A stretch of 64,000 bases of DNA from Trichobilharzia regenti (GCA_944472135.2 OX235263.1:35083379-35147378); one strand, 5' to 3'; positions 32,041 through 44,680 are shown, numbered from the stretch's first letter. Translations and numbers: made by a program. Notes: generated from the letters alone by a model not told the origin.

Positions 32041-32890
32041 AACGTCAGTTTCCAAAGGAAAATTTCACCTCCTAAGACTGTGTTTATTGCAAGTTGTGAA
32101 TTGGATTTAGTGATCATGAATCGTCTTACAGGCCAATATATTACACATCAACAAATTTTACAGACAACAATCAGCATAAATAGGAGAGATCTGAAAAAAG
32201 CAACCTCATTCACCTACCTAACTACCTACCTACCTAGGAAACCTCGTTTCAACTCCAGGCAAACGGAACTGATAAAGATATCGAAGCGAGGATCGTTAAA
32301 GCAAGACAAGCTTTCATTACTTTCAAGTCTGTGTGGAGGACAACAGTACTCAGCGCTCAGCATGAAAATAAGATCCAGATTTTCAACTCCATGTGAAGTC
32401 AGTACTACTTACTATACAGGGCAGAGACTAGGCAACGCGTCACGAAGTCCACTTTGAACAAACTACAGACTTTCATAAACAGCTGTCTTTGCTCAATACT
32501 ACTCAAGATCAGACTGCCGGAAAAGATCAGCAACAGGGAGAGATCTCTGGAAGTGAACGAACCAACCCAGCAGCAACCGATTGCGCAACAAATAGGCAAG
32601 AACAAATGGAGGTGAATTGGTCATACTCTGAGAAAACAAACCATCAAGTGACATCACAGGCCAGACCATCGTTCGAGTAGAACCCGACTGTTAGGGAAGC
32701 GACCAGGTGATCGTCAGTGGGAAGGTGACATGAAGGATGGAGTGAAGTCATGTGAAGAGTAGATGAAAGCATGTGGGCAGACGTAAAGCTAGGTGAAAAC
32801 TTTGGCAGAGAACCGAACGCAATGGAGACGTGAGGCTAAAGCCCTATATTCCTCTAGGAACTAAAGGAAATAATAATATAATAAATTTGA
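32041..32890 (+). mobile_element. RTE/SR2-like LINE, 3' fragment
   Basis: Broken frames give NRRDLKKATSFTYLTTYL, then DIEARIVKARQAFITFKSVW (about 32275-32335), QTTDFHKQLSLLNTTQDQTA-like and RKNKWRWIGHTLRK-like regions near 32600, and NPTVREATR(W) after 32680. It ends AAAGCCCTATATTCCTCTAG, GAACTAAAGGAAATAATAAT, the shared tail. A CCTA repeat near 32215-32235 disturbs the YLG motif. Confidence 0.75.
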
Positions 32891-33179
32891 ATGAAATATC
32901 ACCTTCCTCTAGTTATATATATTTTGAAAACGAGGCAATAAATAACATGTTTGGAGGATGCCATGAAAATTCAAGCACATACTGAATGTTTTACCAGCCA
33001 CTGATTTAGTAGTAAGACTTCTGAATATTATTTATAAAGCGTATTTGTAGTGAATGACAAGCTGTTGATCTTATACATCTGTTTGTTCTACAATGCTGAC
33101 AGCATGTTTTGTTACGATATACAATCTTATTTCAGTACAACAGGAGACATACAATGCATGTTAGAAGCGAAATGCAAAT

Positions 33180-33630
33180 TTTCAACACTATTGCCAACCT
33201 ATTACTTCTAGATGGTCCAGAGACTTGGTTTGCACCCCAATGAAAGCATATCCTACAGGTTACAGACTTTGAACATCACCTAGTTTCTCTTGAAACTGAA
33301 GATCAAATGACTGGCCGGAAAGGATAAGCAACAAGGAACTCTGACACGCCGCCTATAAGCCAACAACCTAGTACCAAAAAATATGCAGAATGGAATGGAC
33401 ATAGAATGAAAACATTCTGAGGATCTACGGACAGACCCCGAATGAGAAGCAACAAGCTAGGCGTGGGCTTGAATGATACGGAGGATATTATATGAAGACG
33501 ACATGAGTGATTGTGGATAGTTGTAAAGCCAGCTAAAAAAGGATTGCCAAAAACAGAATGAAGTGGAGATGTACTTCTAAAGACCTGTGTTTCACTCGGA
33601 AGGTGAGAAAAGAATAGTAATAGCACTTTA
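33180..33630 (+). mobile_element. RTE/SR2-like LINE, degenerate 3' fragment
   Basis: Matches the end of 32041-32890 at low similarity: CGGAAAGGATAAGCAACAAG, GGAATGGACATAGAATGA, AAAACAGAATGAAGTGGAGA, then CCTGTGTTTCACTCGGAAGG. The same tail position is visible but diverged. A 107-codon minus-strand frame across it is a shadow. Confidence 0.6.
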
Positions 33631-33659
33631 ATGTATGTAATGTACTATATTCTTTAAGT

Positions 33660-34150
33660 AATTAGAGCTGACCGTTAAATAGTTAAGAAATTTTGATGGG
33701 GTTGTGTTCTCTGAACTGGATAATTTATCTGCGAAGCTTTCATCGCCCTACTCGGTGATATCTTCAGCGCATACTTCAATTTGAAGTGAGCTTTTAGATT
33801 TCTCCACGAGTTTATATTCATCTCTCCTGGTGACCTGGGATGTGATTGTTTGTTTTTGTATGTTTTCACACCTTATAGGTTACTTTTATTGGAAATAATT
33901 GTTTCTTTGATTTGGACTTTGACCCTTTGCGTGTGAGGTTTCTTTCTTATCGGTTGATAAATTTTGTCTATCTCCATGTGTCTATTGATTGATGATTCAC
34001 TGGAATGCCAAGCGGGCTTCTAAAAATTCTCTAGCATTCTTGATGTTTCCTCTGTCTAATATGTGAACATTGTCCCAGTCGAATTGATGTTCGTGGTTGT
34101 CTGTATGTAGTGATAAGACCCTTTTCCAACTATAGCTCGCTATATTCACT
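33660..34150 (-). pseudogene. PLE C-terminal remnant, second lineage
   Basis: Minus strand encodes, in broken frames, WDNVHILDRGNIKNAREF, LEAWHS, SINRHMEIDKIYQPIRKK, then NINSWRNLKAHFKLKY. The LEAWHS-x-INRH block is typical of the region following GIY-YIG in Neptune-like PLEs. Same lineage as 17330-17760 and possibly 48990-49372. Confidence 0.7.
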
Positions 34151-34904
34151 TAACTCCCTTACATTTTCTATCACATTATGATCGAAGAATATCAAGCTGT
34201 TAGGGAGAATACTGTGTACGTCCAAATCAGAATAAACGATTTAGGAGGGCTATACCAACTGATAACTTTTAGCTTCTTAGAAATTAAAAAAAATTGCACA
34301 TGAATCCGCTCTTCAGTAAACTTATCTACATTAAAAGTCGCTCCCAGAATATGAAAGGTTCCGATGTTTTTTACATTAATATCTAACAAATTATTACTTA
34401 ACAGAAGGAACAGTTGTTCATCAGTTTACCAACTTAAGGAACTAGATATTTTAAAATATAGATCTATTTATAAACTATTGGAGTCTCATTTTACTAACTT
34501 TCATCTTGTTTTCTGCTTTTATCTGTAGATAAACCTCCTCTTCGGAAGAGAAAATGGAAGAAGCACTTTTTAAGTAAGCGTACAAGAAAAATTTGTTTTC
34601 TAAAACTTCGATATACAACCCTCAATTAAATGACTTCAAACTCTGAAAGTAAATATTTTCTTCACCAATAAACCAGAAAGGCACTAGTCCACACGTTTCT
34701 TGAATATGCTCAGATATAAGTGTAAGTCAGCCAAATATTTTGATGCATTGCATAATTGTGGTACAGTAAACTAGATATCTGTTTCACAGCGTAAACGCAG
34801 GAAAATGATCAGTTTAGACATTGCGAAACGTTTTAAGTACCACAGACCTGATTAGTTTATTTGATTTAAGCGTTAGTTTGTAGGAATTTGATTAGTGTCA
34901 TGTT
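34151..34904. other. No feature seen
   Basis: A 65-codon minus ORF (34192-34389) is not recognised. AT-rich otherwise. Confidence 0.35.
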
Positions 34905-35115
34905 TGGCAGCTAACTGATATCAGTTTGGCAATCTTTGGAAACCTTATATAGTACTGAAAAGTCGCTTCATCCTAGTTCGGGATTCTTCAGCGTGACACA
35001 CACATGATCTTACTGTTGACTGTACGCAGAATCTTCAATTTATGAGATGAGTTCGTTGAAATTTCACCCAGTGTGACAGGATCCAAGCGCCCACAAGATC
35101 TAACTTCTGTTTATT
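34905..35115 (-). repeat. HH-B repeat
   Basis: Minus strand: CACG-CTGAAGA-ATCCCGAACTAGGAT-GAAG near 34960-34995, then CGACTTTTCAGTACTATATA and GGTTTCCAAAGATTGCC. CTGAAGA is intact and stem II still pairs (ATCC with GGAT); GAAA is GAAG and stem III is worn. Confidence 0.7.
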
Positions 35116-35430
35116 TTTGTCAACAAGCTAGAAGCATTAAGTCATTCAATTTATGAAGATTTAATTGTTTTCATGGGTAATATGATTTTGGTACTATTCA
35201 GCATCATCAATGAGTGAAACACGTCATATCTGAAAGTGTCAGACTAAACTAGTAGATGAATTATGTCAGAATCTCGGGAAACCCATTTAGAATGTGGTTA
35301 ATGTTAAGGAATAAATAAATATTTTCGTTTTACTTCAACAGAAGTTAAATAATTTTTGTTTTTACTTCATCAGAAATGATCACTGCAGCCTTCATGAGTG
35401 TAAAGTTCTGTTTGCAGCATAATAATATTT
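35116..35430. other. No feature seen
   Basis: AT-rich, nothing recognised. Confidence 0.4.
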
Positions 35431-35614
35431 TCTTTTATTATAGCTTGAAACTACACAGTATTTTATTGTAGAAGTATGGAATTTTCAGCGTGTGATATCG
35501 GTAGCCCAAATTTTGCAGGCCAACCATTGATATCGGGTGTGTATCGGCAGGGGATCGAACCCCGGACCATGTGCATGGTTGGCGAGAGTCCTAACCGCTG
35601 TGCCACCGATGCAC
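35431..35614 (-). repeat. SINE-B
   Basis: Minus strand: GTGCATCGGTGGCACAGCGG (A box), GGTCCGGGGTTCGATCCCCT (B box), CCGATATCAATGGTTGGCCT, TGAAAATTCCATACTTCTAC. One of the best SINE-B heads in the window. Confidence 0.86.
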
Positions 35615-35929
35615 AGAAGATGTACAGATGTTGGAAGGGGTGTGAAATTATAGGATTAGTAGACAAACAGAAAAAATTTCTAAAAAATGTTACTTAACAC
35701 TGTTTGAAATTTCATTACATGGAATTTAACGTTGCGACACAAAATTTTCGATTCAGAATGACAAGTAGGACAAGTGAAATAATACCGGGGACAATTCGCA
35801 GTGAGAATCGTAATAATAACTAACAATCGACTTAACAGTGGAAGAGTATACAAACTGAATAAACAAACCGAAAAATACGTAGAGCCAAAATATGAAATGG
35901 GGATTACCATACTTTAACATAGAGGGATT

Positions 35930-36180
35930 AAGACTATGAAATTTGGAAGAGAGGGCTCGAACTAACTCTTTTTCTGTATACAGAGATCTGGCTTTTCCGT
36001 TTCGATGGCCAAAGATGGCTTCATAAATTCAGATGAGCAGGTGGGTACGTAGTGATTTTGGGCAAATTACTTTCCGCCTTGTAGATAGATAACTTTGAAG
36101 GCGGAGGTTGTAGAGATCATAAGGTGATCATTATCGACCAGATGTGCAATGGCCGCGCTTTTTATTGCTCCTCTTCCACG
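35930..36180 (-). pseudogene. PLE C-terminal remnant
   Basis: Minus strand encodes RGRGAIKSAAIAHLVDNDHL, STTSAFKVIYLQGG and, in another frame, AIETEKPDLCIQKKS, matching the C-terminal end of PLEs in this window. No RT or GIY-YIG core remains. Confidence 0.7.
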
Positions 36181-36439
36181 TCTTCGTAACTACTATGCAG
36201 GATGATGTTCTTGCACCTTTTTGGACAAATCTCACACAACGTTACGCAACGTTTTTACTTCTATTCTATTCGCCTACTAATCGTATAATTTCACATTCCT
36301 TACAACATCTATACCCCTTCACATCTAACTATGGTTATAACCATAAATATTTTAATTGCATTTCATACTGGTATTACTTTTTTATGTATCCACACCTATG
36401 ATTAAATTCCCACACCGGATGAAACTTCTTAAAAGCAAC

Positions 36440-36520
36440 CATATATATATATATATATACGATCGTACAGCTTGATAATAAATTCGTCGGTAAAAAGAGT
36501 CTCTTCGCTGACTCAATCAA
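36440..36520 (+). repeat. AT run and inverted PLE terminus
   Basis: (AT)n at 36442-36460 is followed by CGATCGTACAGCTTGATAAT, AAATTCGTCGGTAAAAAG and CTCTTCGCTGACTC, a diverged PLE terminal motif. Relative to the minus-strand PLE at 35930-36180 it is on the 5' side and antisense, the same layout as at 4830-6435 and 41290-41980. Confidence 0.6.
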
Positions 36521-36839
36521 TTGTTTTAATTTGCTGTAATTCCTAATCATTGTTGCTTGATTTCGAGTCAGACATATCCATAATTTTTACGCTAAACTCG
36601 AAAATTAAAAATGACATTATGACATGAAATCGTATTCCTGTAAAAAGAGATTTGAAAAACTAAACTAGGCTTATCACATGTCCATCATTTAAGACCAAAT
36701 TCTCTCCATTTATCAGAGTTTGTATTGCTGCAGATTTTAAAACTGATGTCCGTATACTAGCTTCAATGCATTTAGACATCACCAACTTACAATGTGTACG
36801 ATATGATTGAAAAAAATATACTGGGGAACACATAAAAAA

Positions 36840-37165
36840 CACTACCTATGAACTAGTTATTAACTTGACAGCTATTTCGTCCTAACCTGAGACTCTTCAG
36901 CAATACTCATCCACTGGAGTTCAAACCCAGGACCTTCGGGTTACGAGGCGAGCTCGTTGACGTTTCTGCCACTGCGGCCGATCGATTGGCCCATGAATTC
37001 CAACTTATACTCACTCACGATTTGAGCACGACCAGTAGACAATCTCACTGGTAAGTATGTCTCCCTACACCCGACCTGGTGGATCCCACTGGTCACGACT
37101 TCTCACTGGAACTACACACAACTTCGTCCTTTGGTCAGTCATCTGCAAGTATCAGATTAATTTTC
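36840..37165 (-). repeat. HH-B repeat, long copy with ribozyme core
   Basis: Minus strand, ribozyme at 36860-36911: GAGTATTG-CTGAAGA, stem II GTCTCAGGTTAGGAC, GAAA, TAGCTGTC, then AAGTTAATAAC. Core, stem II and the near-palindromic stem III are all intact; stem I lost its first pair. The head is long, with GGTTTGAACTCC (B box) and TGGCAGAAACG. Upstream 36990-37160 carries a further HH-B block (GTGGATCCCACTGGTCACGA) seen also at 2870-2930. Confidence 0.75.
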
Positions 37166-37914
37166 AAGAGTTATTTTGTGTAGAGATTTGATCTGTTTCA
37201 AGCGCTATTCGCAACTCTTAGTTAAGTGAAACAAGTATGGTGGGAAATTCAACGTTTCTGAATTCCTGTCGGATACTTAACAAAAAGAATCGTGGTTCTG
37301 AAACTGCTTTTTTATGATTCTGCTTTTTAGTCTTCTTATCCTCAAGTATTTCCAAATCTCTTATAAGGCAGCCTTAGCCAGCCATAGGAATTCAATCCTT
37401 TAAAGAAGAATTAATTCTTTCGCGTGAAAATGACTGACAAGAGTCAGCTGTTGAATAAAACAAACAAAGAATATGAACCTAGTAGAAAATTAGAGTTGAA
37501 TTAAAAAGTCTAGAAATAAGTATTGCCATATTTAATCAGTCATGCTATTTATTTTACAACAACAGTAATAAAAAACCTGTTTGAATTCGTTTATCCTAAT
37601 TGGCATTAATTGAAAAATTATGTCTTATATAGATAGATGCGTTTAAAAACAGACAGACAGAGTACATTTGTGTTTTAAATAAACGAAACAGCAAATGTAA
37701 TTACTACAAACAAGCACAGGACATTTGTTCTGCTTAGTTATGTATTAACTCACTAACTAACAGCTACATGCAAGAACAAGACTTACTGATAATTGTGAAT
37801 GCAAATTACTGTCGTTCAAACACAGTTGCGTAGTGTGCAATGGAAAATCCCTTCTGAATGAACTTATCACACTAGTTATACTTATTTGATTGTTTCAACT
37901 AACTTTTTTCAATA
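37166..37914. other. No feature seen
   Basis: AT-rich, no supported feature. Confidence 0.4.
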
Positions 37915-38430
37915 TTATGCGTTTTTCTCCTAGACTGTATACCATTGTTCTGACATTTTCACATCAACTGTTGACTTGATACTTATTATTTGCTTCTGTT
38001 CCTGTATTACGATGTGATTTTGTTTGAATGGATCAAGACCACTCTGACCTTGAACTGTTTGTGGAAAGTATCGGTGTTTAATTCTTGCTGAAAGAGTTTT
38101 CATCCTACCTTGTTAGGCATATTCTACTTGGTTCTCAAGTCATTATTAAAGTTGAATTTTCGTTAACTAATTTTATTCTACAGAACTTATTTTGTACTCA
38201 GAAAGTCTGTATAGCTCCCTAATGGCATTCTTGAGGTGATTTTGCGTTTTGATATACTATGACTGTTGAAAAGAACCACAGTTTTTGCTGTAAATAATCA
38301 TCGTTTACCATTTTTTGACTATTTATGTTTCAGGAAGTATTGATCAGCTTTGCAGTAGAATACGAAGATAATTTTCCTGCGTTAAACTGCAACACATCGA
38401 TTTTGGTGGTTGCACAGTGGATGAAAATGA
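37915..38430 (+). repeat. Repeat X, copy B
   Basis: CTGTATACCATTGTTCTGAC, CCACTCTGACCTTGAACTG, CATCCTACCTTGTTAGGCAT, GCTGTAAATAATCATCG and ATCAGCTTTGCAGTAGAA match copy A; it then runs on through CAACACATCGATTTTGGTGG, showing what repeat X looks like without the LINE inserted at 12197. Confidence 0.65.
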
Positions 38431-39059
38431 CTTGAAATCTTCAAACAACTGAAACACCTTCCCATAGGAAATCTTTAGTAAAAGGAGAAAGTATTATCCA
38501 CAAATGATGAGGCACCAGAGATACATTTACTAGCTGAATGTCTTGCAAGGTTAATATTAATTCCTGCCCTCCTTCCTTTGGCAGTGTTATGTTGCTGACA
38601 TTTAAATATGAATGCTACCGTTTCTTAAGAAAAAAGTACTTGACCTTAGAATCTAAGGCTTTTCGATTAAGGTTAAGATTTCTTCAATTGAATTACTAAA
38701 ACTACCTGACATCGTAAATATAGCTGAATAGGGTATTTCGTTTAGAACAATAAAACACACCTTTTTTGTCCAGTAGTTCATTTGTTATTCTAAATACCTT
38801 CAGTCCCTAGATTAGACAAAATAACAAGAATAAACTGCATATACTGAATCGATGACTGACAAATTGTTAAAGCATCTTTACATTGGATTAAGCAGACTTT
38901 TCAATGCAACAAAAACTAAATAAATATCACTTTCTGTGTACGCTGAACATCTGGTTACCTTAATACCTTAAACTTCCTTTTTAGTTTAAATATGGTAACT
39001 ATTAATTTTTAAAACTTTTGGTATTTTAACTATTTTAACATATGTTTCTTTTTAAGGTA
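38431..39059. other. No feature seen
   Basis: Possibly more of repeat X at the start; otherwise unassigned AT-rich DNA. Confidence 0.35.
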
Positions 39060-39965
39060 TAGGATTATTTTTCCGACCTGGATTTCGTGGATGATTTATG
39101 TTTGATGTCACACAAAATCGAAGACCTACAAGCGAAAACCGACAAACTGGTCGCAGAAGCAGCAAAGACAGGACTCACTCCAAGTGAACATAGACAAAAC
39201 GGAGGTGATGAAAATAACCAACCAACAACAACAGCAGCAACATCCAGCGTCAACGAGAAGGATTTGAAAGAGGTTACTTCATTCACTTATATAGCATTGA
39301 GCACTGTCTCAACTACAGAAGGAATGGACGAGGATGTCAAATCAAAAATCGGTTAGGCGAGAAACAGACACATTCATCAACCTGAAATCAATCTGGAAAT
39401 CTTCGTCACTCAGTATCAACAACAAACTTCGGTCGGAATTTCAATACAAACGTCAAGTCAGTCAGTTCTTCTATACGGATGAGAAACTTGGCGGACGGTC
39501 ACAAAGAATATTTCCAACAGCCTGTTGTAGACGTTACCTTTATCAACAACTGTCTTCGCTGGCTCTATACTGAAGATCAGATGGCCGAGCCGGAGAGAAT
39601 CACCAACAAGAAACTATGGGCACTGACAAACAAAACAAGAACCAATGGTCCAACATATATGCAGGAGAAAGTGGATGGAGGTGGATTGGACACTCATTGA
39701 GGAGGCCGCTGGGTGACATCTTGCGCTCGTCAGGCCATTGCTCGAGTGGAACCCAAAAGGGAAGTGGCGAGTGGGTCGACAGTGCAAGGATAACATGGAG
39801 GAGATCGTATGAAGAGGAGTTGAAAGAGTATGGACTAACATGGATGGAGGTGAAAAGTACAGCAGAAGACAGAAGCGAGTGGAGACGTGCAGTTGAAGCC
39901 CTATGTTCCACTAGGAACCCATGGGACCAACCATTATTATTATTATTTTTCCTAACAGTGTGGTT
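39060..39965 (+). mobile_element. RTE/SR2-like LINE, 5'-truncated, most complete copy
   Basis: Starts inside RT at DLDFVDDLCLMSHKIEDLQ (39075-39130), which keeps the catalytic FVDD. KTGLTPSEHRQN and NEKDLKEVTSFTYIALSTV follow (the usual YLG is altered). After frameshifts come KKLWALTNKTRTNGPTYMQE (39600-39660), RWIGHSLRRPLGDI (39675-39720), then a block near 39750-39900 with ITWRRSYEEELKEYGLTWME and DRSEWRRAVEALCSTRN. It ends GCCCTATGTTCCACTAGGAA, CCCATGGGACCAACC and (ATT)n. The W-GH, GRP-TW and DR-WR pattern is the C-terminus of RTE-type LINEs. Confidence 0.83.
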
Positions 39966-40489
39966 GTATATATACATGGATTAATCACCATCCCCAAATG
40001 AAAGCCTTAAATCGTACTGTCATGGTTACCAGTAAGTCCTGGTTAAAGGTTTTTTGTGAAATCTTATGTTCAAAGACGAGTCGTTCGAAAAAAGACTTCA
40101 ACAGAAAGTACAGAAACTCTACAGTTTCTAAATGAATAACTAAGTTATAACTAAACGTTACGAATACCGGTGTTACTTTAAGCCGGTAGAAAGGACTGTT
40201 TTAATGAAAGTGTTTGTAAAAAATACTCTTGGTTAAACACTATTGATACTGATACAAAATCTTAGTGACTACACTCCCAATGAAATCAATCTATTGGAGT
40301 CTTTGTGTGTGTATTTCCATTTGTGGTTTTAAGTTCAACTGTTTTTCCCTTGTAAGTTACTGAATAAAATATGTTTCTTGTTATGTACGAATTATTGAAC
40401 CTCCCACAGTTAACTGTTAGGGATTACTTTCTTCAGGTATTGGTTTTTAGGGATTTTGTTTGATTGATCGAGGGATTTCATTATGAGCT
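39966..40489. other. No feature seen
   Basis: Unassigned AT-rich DNA. Confidence 0.4.
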
Positions 40490-40860
40490 GACATTTGTTA
40501 GAGAACCATTGGAAAACCCACCTTGGAGTACTGGACAGCTATTTTCTCCTAGTTTGGGACTAACCCTTCAGCAATGCGCACCCACCACCAGGGTTTGAAC
40601 CCAGGGCCTTCTGGTTATAAGGCGGGCTATCTCGTAGGCCATTAACCCACTGGGACCAAATCCATGGCCAGCCCATGAAACCTAAATTCTGTCAATTCAC
40701 GACATAGCGTGACCACTTGCTGTGTACAGTGAGGAGTCCCAAACTAGGCCGACGAAACACTGTTTTTTGAACCCATCATGATATCTCCCACCATTTGGTA
40801 AAACCTTGAAATTCACCACTGGTTCTGTTGACCTTAGTTATATTGTGTATATTCTAAGCT
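40490..40860. repeat. Inverted pair of HH-B repeats
   Basis: Minus copy 40490-40690: head TGGGTTCAAACCCTGG, then GCGCATTG-CTGAAGG, a 4-base insert and stem II GTCCCAAACTAGGA, AAAATAGCTGTCCAGTAC. A plus-strand piece (40715-40800) follows with GTGTACAGTGAGGAGTCCCA, CTAGGCCGACGAAAC. Both cores are damaged. The order is the same as at 30215-30570. Confidence 0.7.
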
Positions 40861-41289
40861 GTGTACAGATAAATAAATATTCTCAAACAGATTTAACCAT
40901 TTCAAGTTACAAATGTGTTTTATCCAGTTCTCATTAATTCTAAGCAGTCTCCATCTAAATAACGACATTTATTACAGAACTCATAATAGAATGGACATAG
41001 TGGACATATATTTTATTATAGTCTGTAAATTTTATTTGAGCGGCATTCAACCTCACAAATGAGTTGAATATGTTTCCATTCGGACAGCATTAAGGAATCT
41101 AGTAACTTATGGTTCCCATCCTTCGGAACTTTGTTATCTAGTGCCATAGTCATTGACTTTTTTATCAATATCTGTGCTCAAACCTGGAGTAAATGGAGTA
41201 AAACTATTACGAAATCTTAGAAGATTTTCAGGAATCCACTTATGATCAAGTTGTCGATGAAGAATAGGTTAACAAATCCAGTTCATGGG
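40861..41289. other. No feature seen
   Basis: AT-rich, no recognised element. Confidence 0.4.
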
Positions 41290-41980
41290 AATTTAAATGA
41301 AGAAAGTAAAACACAGCTCAGTGCCAAAAATACTCTTTATCGATGAAATCATCTTCAGAGGCTGTGAAATCATATAAATATTTACCAAAAAATATTATTC
41401 CAATAATGAGTAATAGGGGGGGGTAACATAACTGATATAATTACTCAAAAGGCTTCGACAGTAAAAATAAAAGTTACAAATTAAGTAATGCTCAACGAAA
41501 CAAAGGATGAAGGGGTGAGAAATTTGATAAGGTTAAAATTCTTATCTAGTGAGAAGGTAGTTCAGTGTTCATTTAACAAGCGTGAAGAGGGTGAGAAAAT
41601 GTACAAAAGTAACATGTGAGAGTGATAACAGTGAATTAATTATTAAAGTAAAAGCAAAATTTAAAAATTAAAAATTTACAGGAACGACAAGCAAAGAGTT
41701 AGGACCATGGTGGAATAAGAGACCGGACAAACGTTTTCTGTGTCCAGATTTCGGTTTTGTATTGACCAATTGCCAACGCCTTCGCCATAAACAAATGCCA
41801 AAACCTGATGCCCTCTTTACCACTTGACATCAGCTCACTTCTGAGTAACTATATCAATTATCTCACCCCCTGTTACTGAATAATAGACTACTATATATTT
41901 TTGGTAAATATAAATATTACTGTACAGCCTCTGAAGACGATTTTGTCGATAAACAAAATTTTCTTCGCTGAATTCGTCTT
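41290..41980 (-). mobile_element. Short PLE with inverted termini
   Basis: Coding scrap at 41700-41810 (minus): AKALAIGQYKTEIWTQKTFV and RSLIPPWS, the PLE C-terminus. It is bracketed by inverted termini: 41290-41460 minus and 41835-41980 plus both read through GGTAAATAT, CAGCCTCTGAAGA, TCGATAAA and on to the TTCGCTGA-like end. Thus the 3' terminus is sense and the 5'-side copy inverted, as in the PLE at 4830-6435. Confidence 0.75.
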
Positions 41981-41996
41981 TTATTTTTCTTTATAA

Positions 41997-43150
41997 CTGA
42001 ATCCTTCTAAGTGTCAAACTGTTGATTTCAGCTTAAGATGTAAACGACAGCTAAAAGAAGTCATCGATTCTCATGACACTTGTAAAATTGATGACAATGA
42101 TATTGGAATCAAATCAGAAATTAAGTATCTTGGACTCATTCTCTCTTCTGATCTCTCCTGGTCTTCCCATGTCTTAGCAATCTCCAGTAAAATATTCCGC
42201 TTGACATTTTACATTAAGAAGTTAAGACACTCGGGTATAACTCAACCCCTCATCCTACAGTTCGTAAACTCTTGCATCCTACCTATTCTTCTTTATTGCT
42301 CACCCTTATTCTTTCCTGGTTTGCTTAAAAAAGATTATGTCACAATTCGTAGAATACTGAAGACTGTCAGTAGGGTGAGTGGTGTCCCAGTGGACCACAT
42401 AGTTAACGTCGTTGTCGATAGGCATTTGGCTTCGTGCAATAAATTTGCTAAAGGGATTTTGTCTGACTTGGAGCATCCGCTTTACCCTCAGCTTTCACCT
42501 TGCATCTCCTCAGGTAGAACAAGGAGTAACTTCAGAAAACTGTATGCTCGCACGTCTAAGTATAAGAATTCTATGATACCATACTTGGCATGTATTTTAT
42601 GTGATGAAAATAGTGTCAGGCAAGAATTAACTAACCTTCTTTCATCTAGTAAATAAACAATTTCCTCCATCCATCCTTACATACCTTCAAGTTTTACTTT
42701 TATTACTTCTATTATATTTATGGTCCTGTTACTTTTCTGTTTTACTCTCATAATTGCAAACACCAACTTATCTCCATGACGGCTGTAATCAATTTTTTTT
42801 CCTTCATCATATCATGTAAAGAGAACATTATATTCAATATTTTTAAACATGTTAGGATTTCTATACCACATTGCCAATACTGTGTGACACAAGCCAACGG
42901 GAATTTTCACTTGTATTATTATTATTACTACCCTAGCTGTTATCATTATTATTGCTATTTCCATTTTATATGCTGCATGTTTTTGACACTACCTCTATTG
43001 TAAATGTGGGAAATTTTCTGTGTGATTAATTTTATTTATAATTTGAGGAAATTAGATGCAATATTGTGATTAATGCTGAAAATTCCAATCTGTATCACAA
43101 GTACTGTTTTTGGAATAAAGTAAATCATTATTATTATTATTATTATTTTC
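41997..43150 (+). mobile_element. CR1/SR1-like LINE, 5'-truncated, long intact RT C-terminus
   Basis: Open from 41997 to 42656 (about 220 codons): LNPSKCQTVDFS, then EIKYLGLILSSDLSWSSHVL, the RT YLG and thumb motifs, FYIKKLRHSGITQPLILQF, ILLYCSPLFFPGLLKKD, RTRSNFRKLYARTSKYKNSM and the stop after LTNLLSSSK. The 3' UTR ends TTAATGCTGAAAATTCCAAT, GTACTGTTTTTGGAATAAAG and (ATT)n at 43125-43147. The palm with the catalytic Asp residues is missing. It begins directly after the PLE terminus at 41980. The best LINE copy of its family here. Confidence 0.85.
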
Positions 43151-43814
43151 AGGGAATTTTAATGACCCCATTGTTGGTTTCAACACCGACGAACATAATT
43201 AGATGAACTCACATAACTGTGTGTTCAGTTGCAACTAAATATTAAATTGATGGTTAAATATCTTTGTTTCCTACTTGGAGGTTGATACGAATTGTTTTCA
43301 ACTCTCATGATATCATTGCAAAATTTCAAAAAGAAATGCGACAATTCTTCAGTATTTTCTTACGGTTCTGTGAATGCTTTTTACATAATGAAATTAATTT
43401 TGAAACCTAAAATGATTCGACTTGGTCTGACTGAAATTTCAGCAGGAGTTCTAACTGGTAAACTGAAGCAGTATAATATTATTAGATAATCATAGTTATA
43501 TTCATCAATTTATCAATGAAACGGACTTCATTTGTCATCATGACAGCATGGATGATGAAACAGGATGATTCAATCCTTACAATTCGTGAAGTGTTAACAT
43601 GATCTTATACAGTCTTATTCCCAGAGTCTATAAACCGAGATATACAATTTATGGCCACAGGTGGAAAAAAATGATGAAATCAGTGAAACCAAAAGTGATA
43701 ATAATGACTTTATTGAATTTATTCTCCTTATGCTCGTCGTGATAGTTTTTGAAGACAAATTCCTCAACCTGATCTGTTTTATCATCGGATACGTAATTTT
43801 TTCGTATTTTCATT
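43151..43814. other. No feature seen
   Basis: Unassigned AT-rich DNA with short opposing ORFs (43649-43864), no domain recognised. Confidence 0.35.
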
Positions 43815-44680
43815 ATGACCACTTCAATGTGCATATATCAGTTCACCTGCTCTTGCGGAGCTAGGTACAAAGGTCGTTCTATGCGGGTCTTATCAAAACG
43901 TGTTAGAGAACATCATCCAGCATGGCTACAAAGAGGGGGCACTGATTCAATCAGAAGCGCAATAACTGAACATCTCGTCAATACCTGTCAAAGAATATCA
44001 ACTGACTCACCATTTAGAGTCACTTACAAAGTAAGCAAAAAATTAACAAAGGCATTGTGTTTCAGACTTATTTCTACTGCGAAAGCTCTAGCCGTATGCA
44101 TCGAAAAGCCGCAGCTACGTGCTCAAAAAACTAGTCCAGCTTTTACAACTACTATGGACCAAGTTCTGTATGTTCCCTTATCCTTCAGTTTTTTGTTTTG
44201 TTATCTGTGTGTGTAATTTTCTCTCTTTGCCTTCATTCAATTCATCCTACTTTTTCCGTTATAAAATCAGTTATTTTAGGTTTGTTTCCATACTCCTCCT
44301 GATCACACTTGGAATCCGTTTAGAATAACCATTTTACAGTTATATTCTAATCCTGTGTAAGTTTTTGTTTCTATGCCTCTTGCAATCTGTCTATATTCAC
44401 ACACACTTCCTAACTTACACTTCAAGTTGAAAATTTTGATTTCAATTTGTTTCCATGCTCATTTTGTTCACACCTGTAATTCGTTCTATCCTGTGTCTCT
44501 AAGCCTCTTGTAATTTATATCAAGTTGAAAATAATTATCAGCTTCGTTACTATGTGGAATTAAACAAATATGAATCTATCCATGTAAACTAATCTGTATA
44601 AATGCTATTGTACAGCATTTGAGAATGAAATCGCCGAAAAGATCGCCACCTTTGCTGAACTTCTTGTTCTTTTCAATCGA
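43815..44680 (+). pseudogene. PLE GIY-YIG fragment with 3' UTR and terminus
   Basis: 43815-44170 encodes CIYQFTCSCGARYKGRSMRV (VYIG changed to RYKG, so the nuclease site is damaged), VREHHPAWLQRGG, SAITEHLVNT and ALAVCIEKPQLRAQKTS. The 3' UTR (44216-44600) matches 60540-61045 on the other strand, including SYFFRYKISYFRF-coding sequence. The terminus is at 44608-44680: TTGTACAGCATTTGAGAATG, AAATCGCCGAAAAG. Terminus sense with the ORF. Confidence 0.85.

Noticed and set aside
39600..39984. Several overlapping plus and minus ORFs
   Set aside because: All but the plus frame of the RTE-like LINE are shadows; even that frame is broken, so no separate gene is listed.
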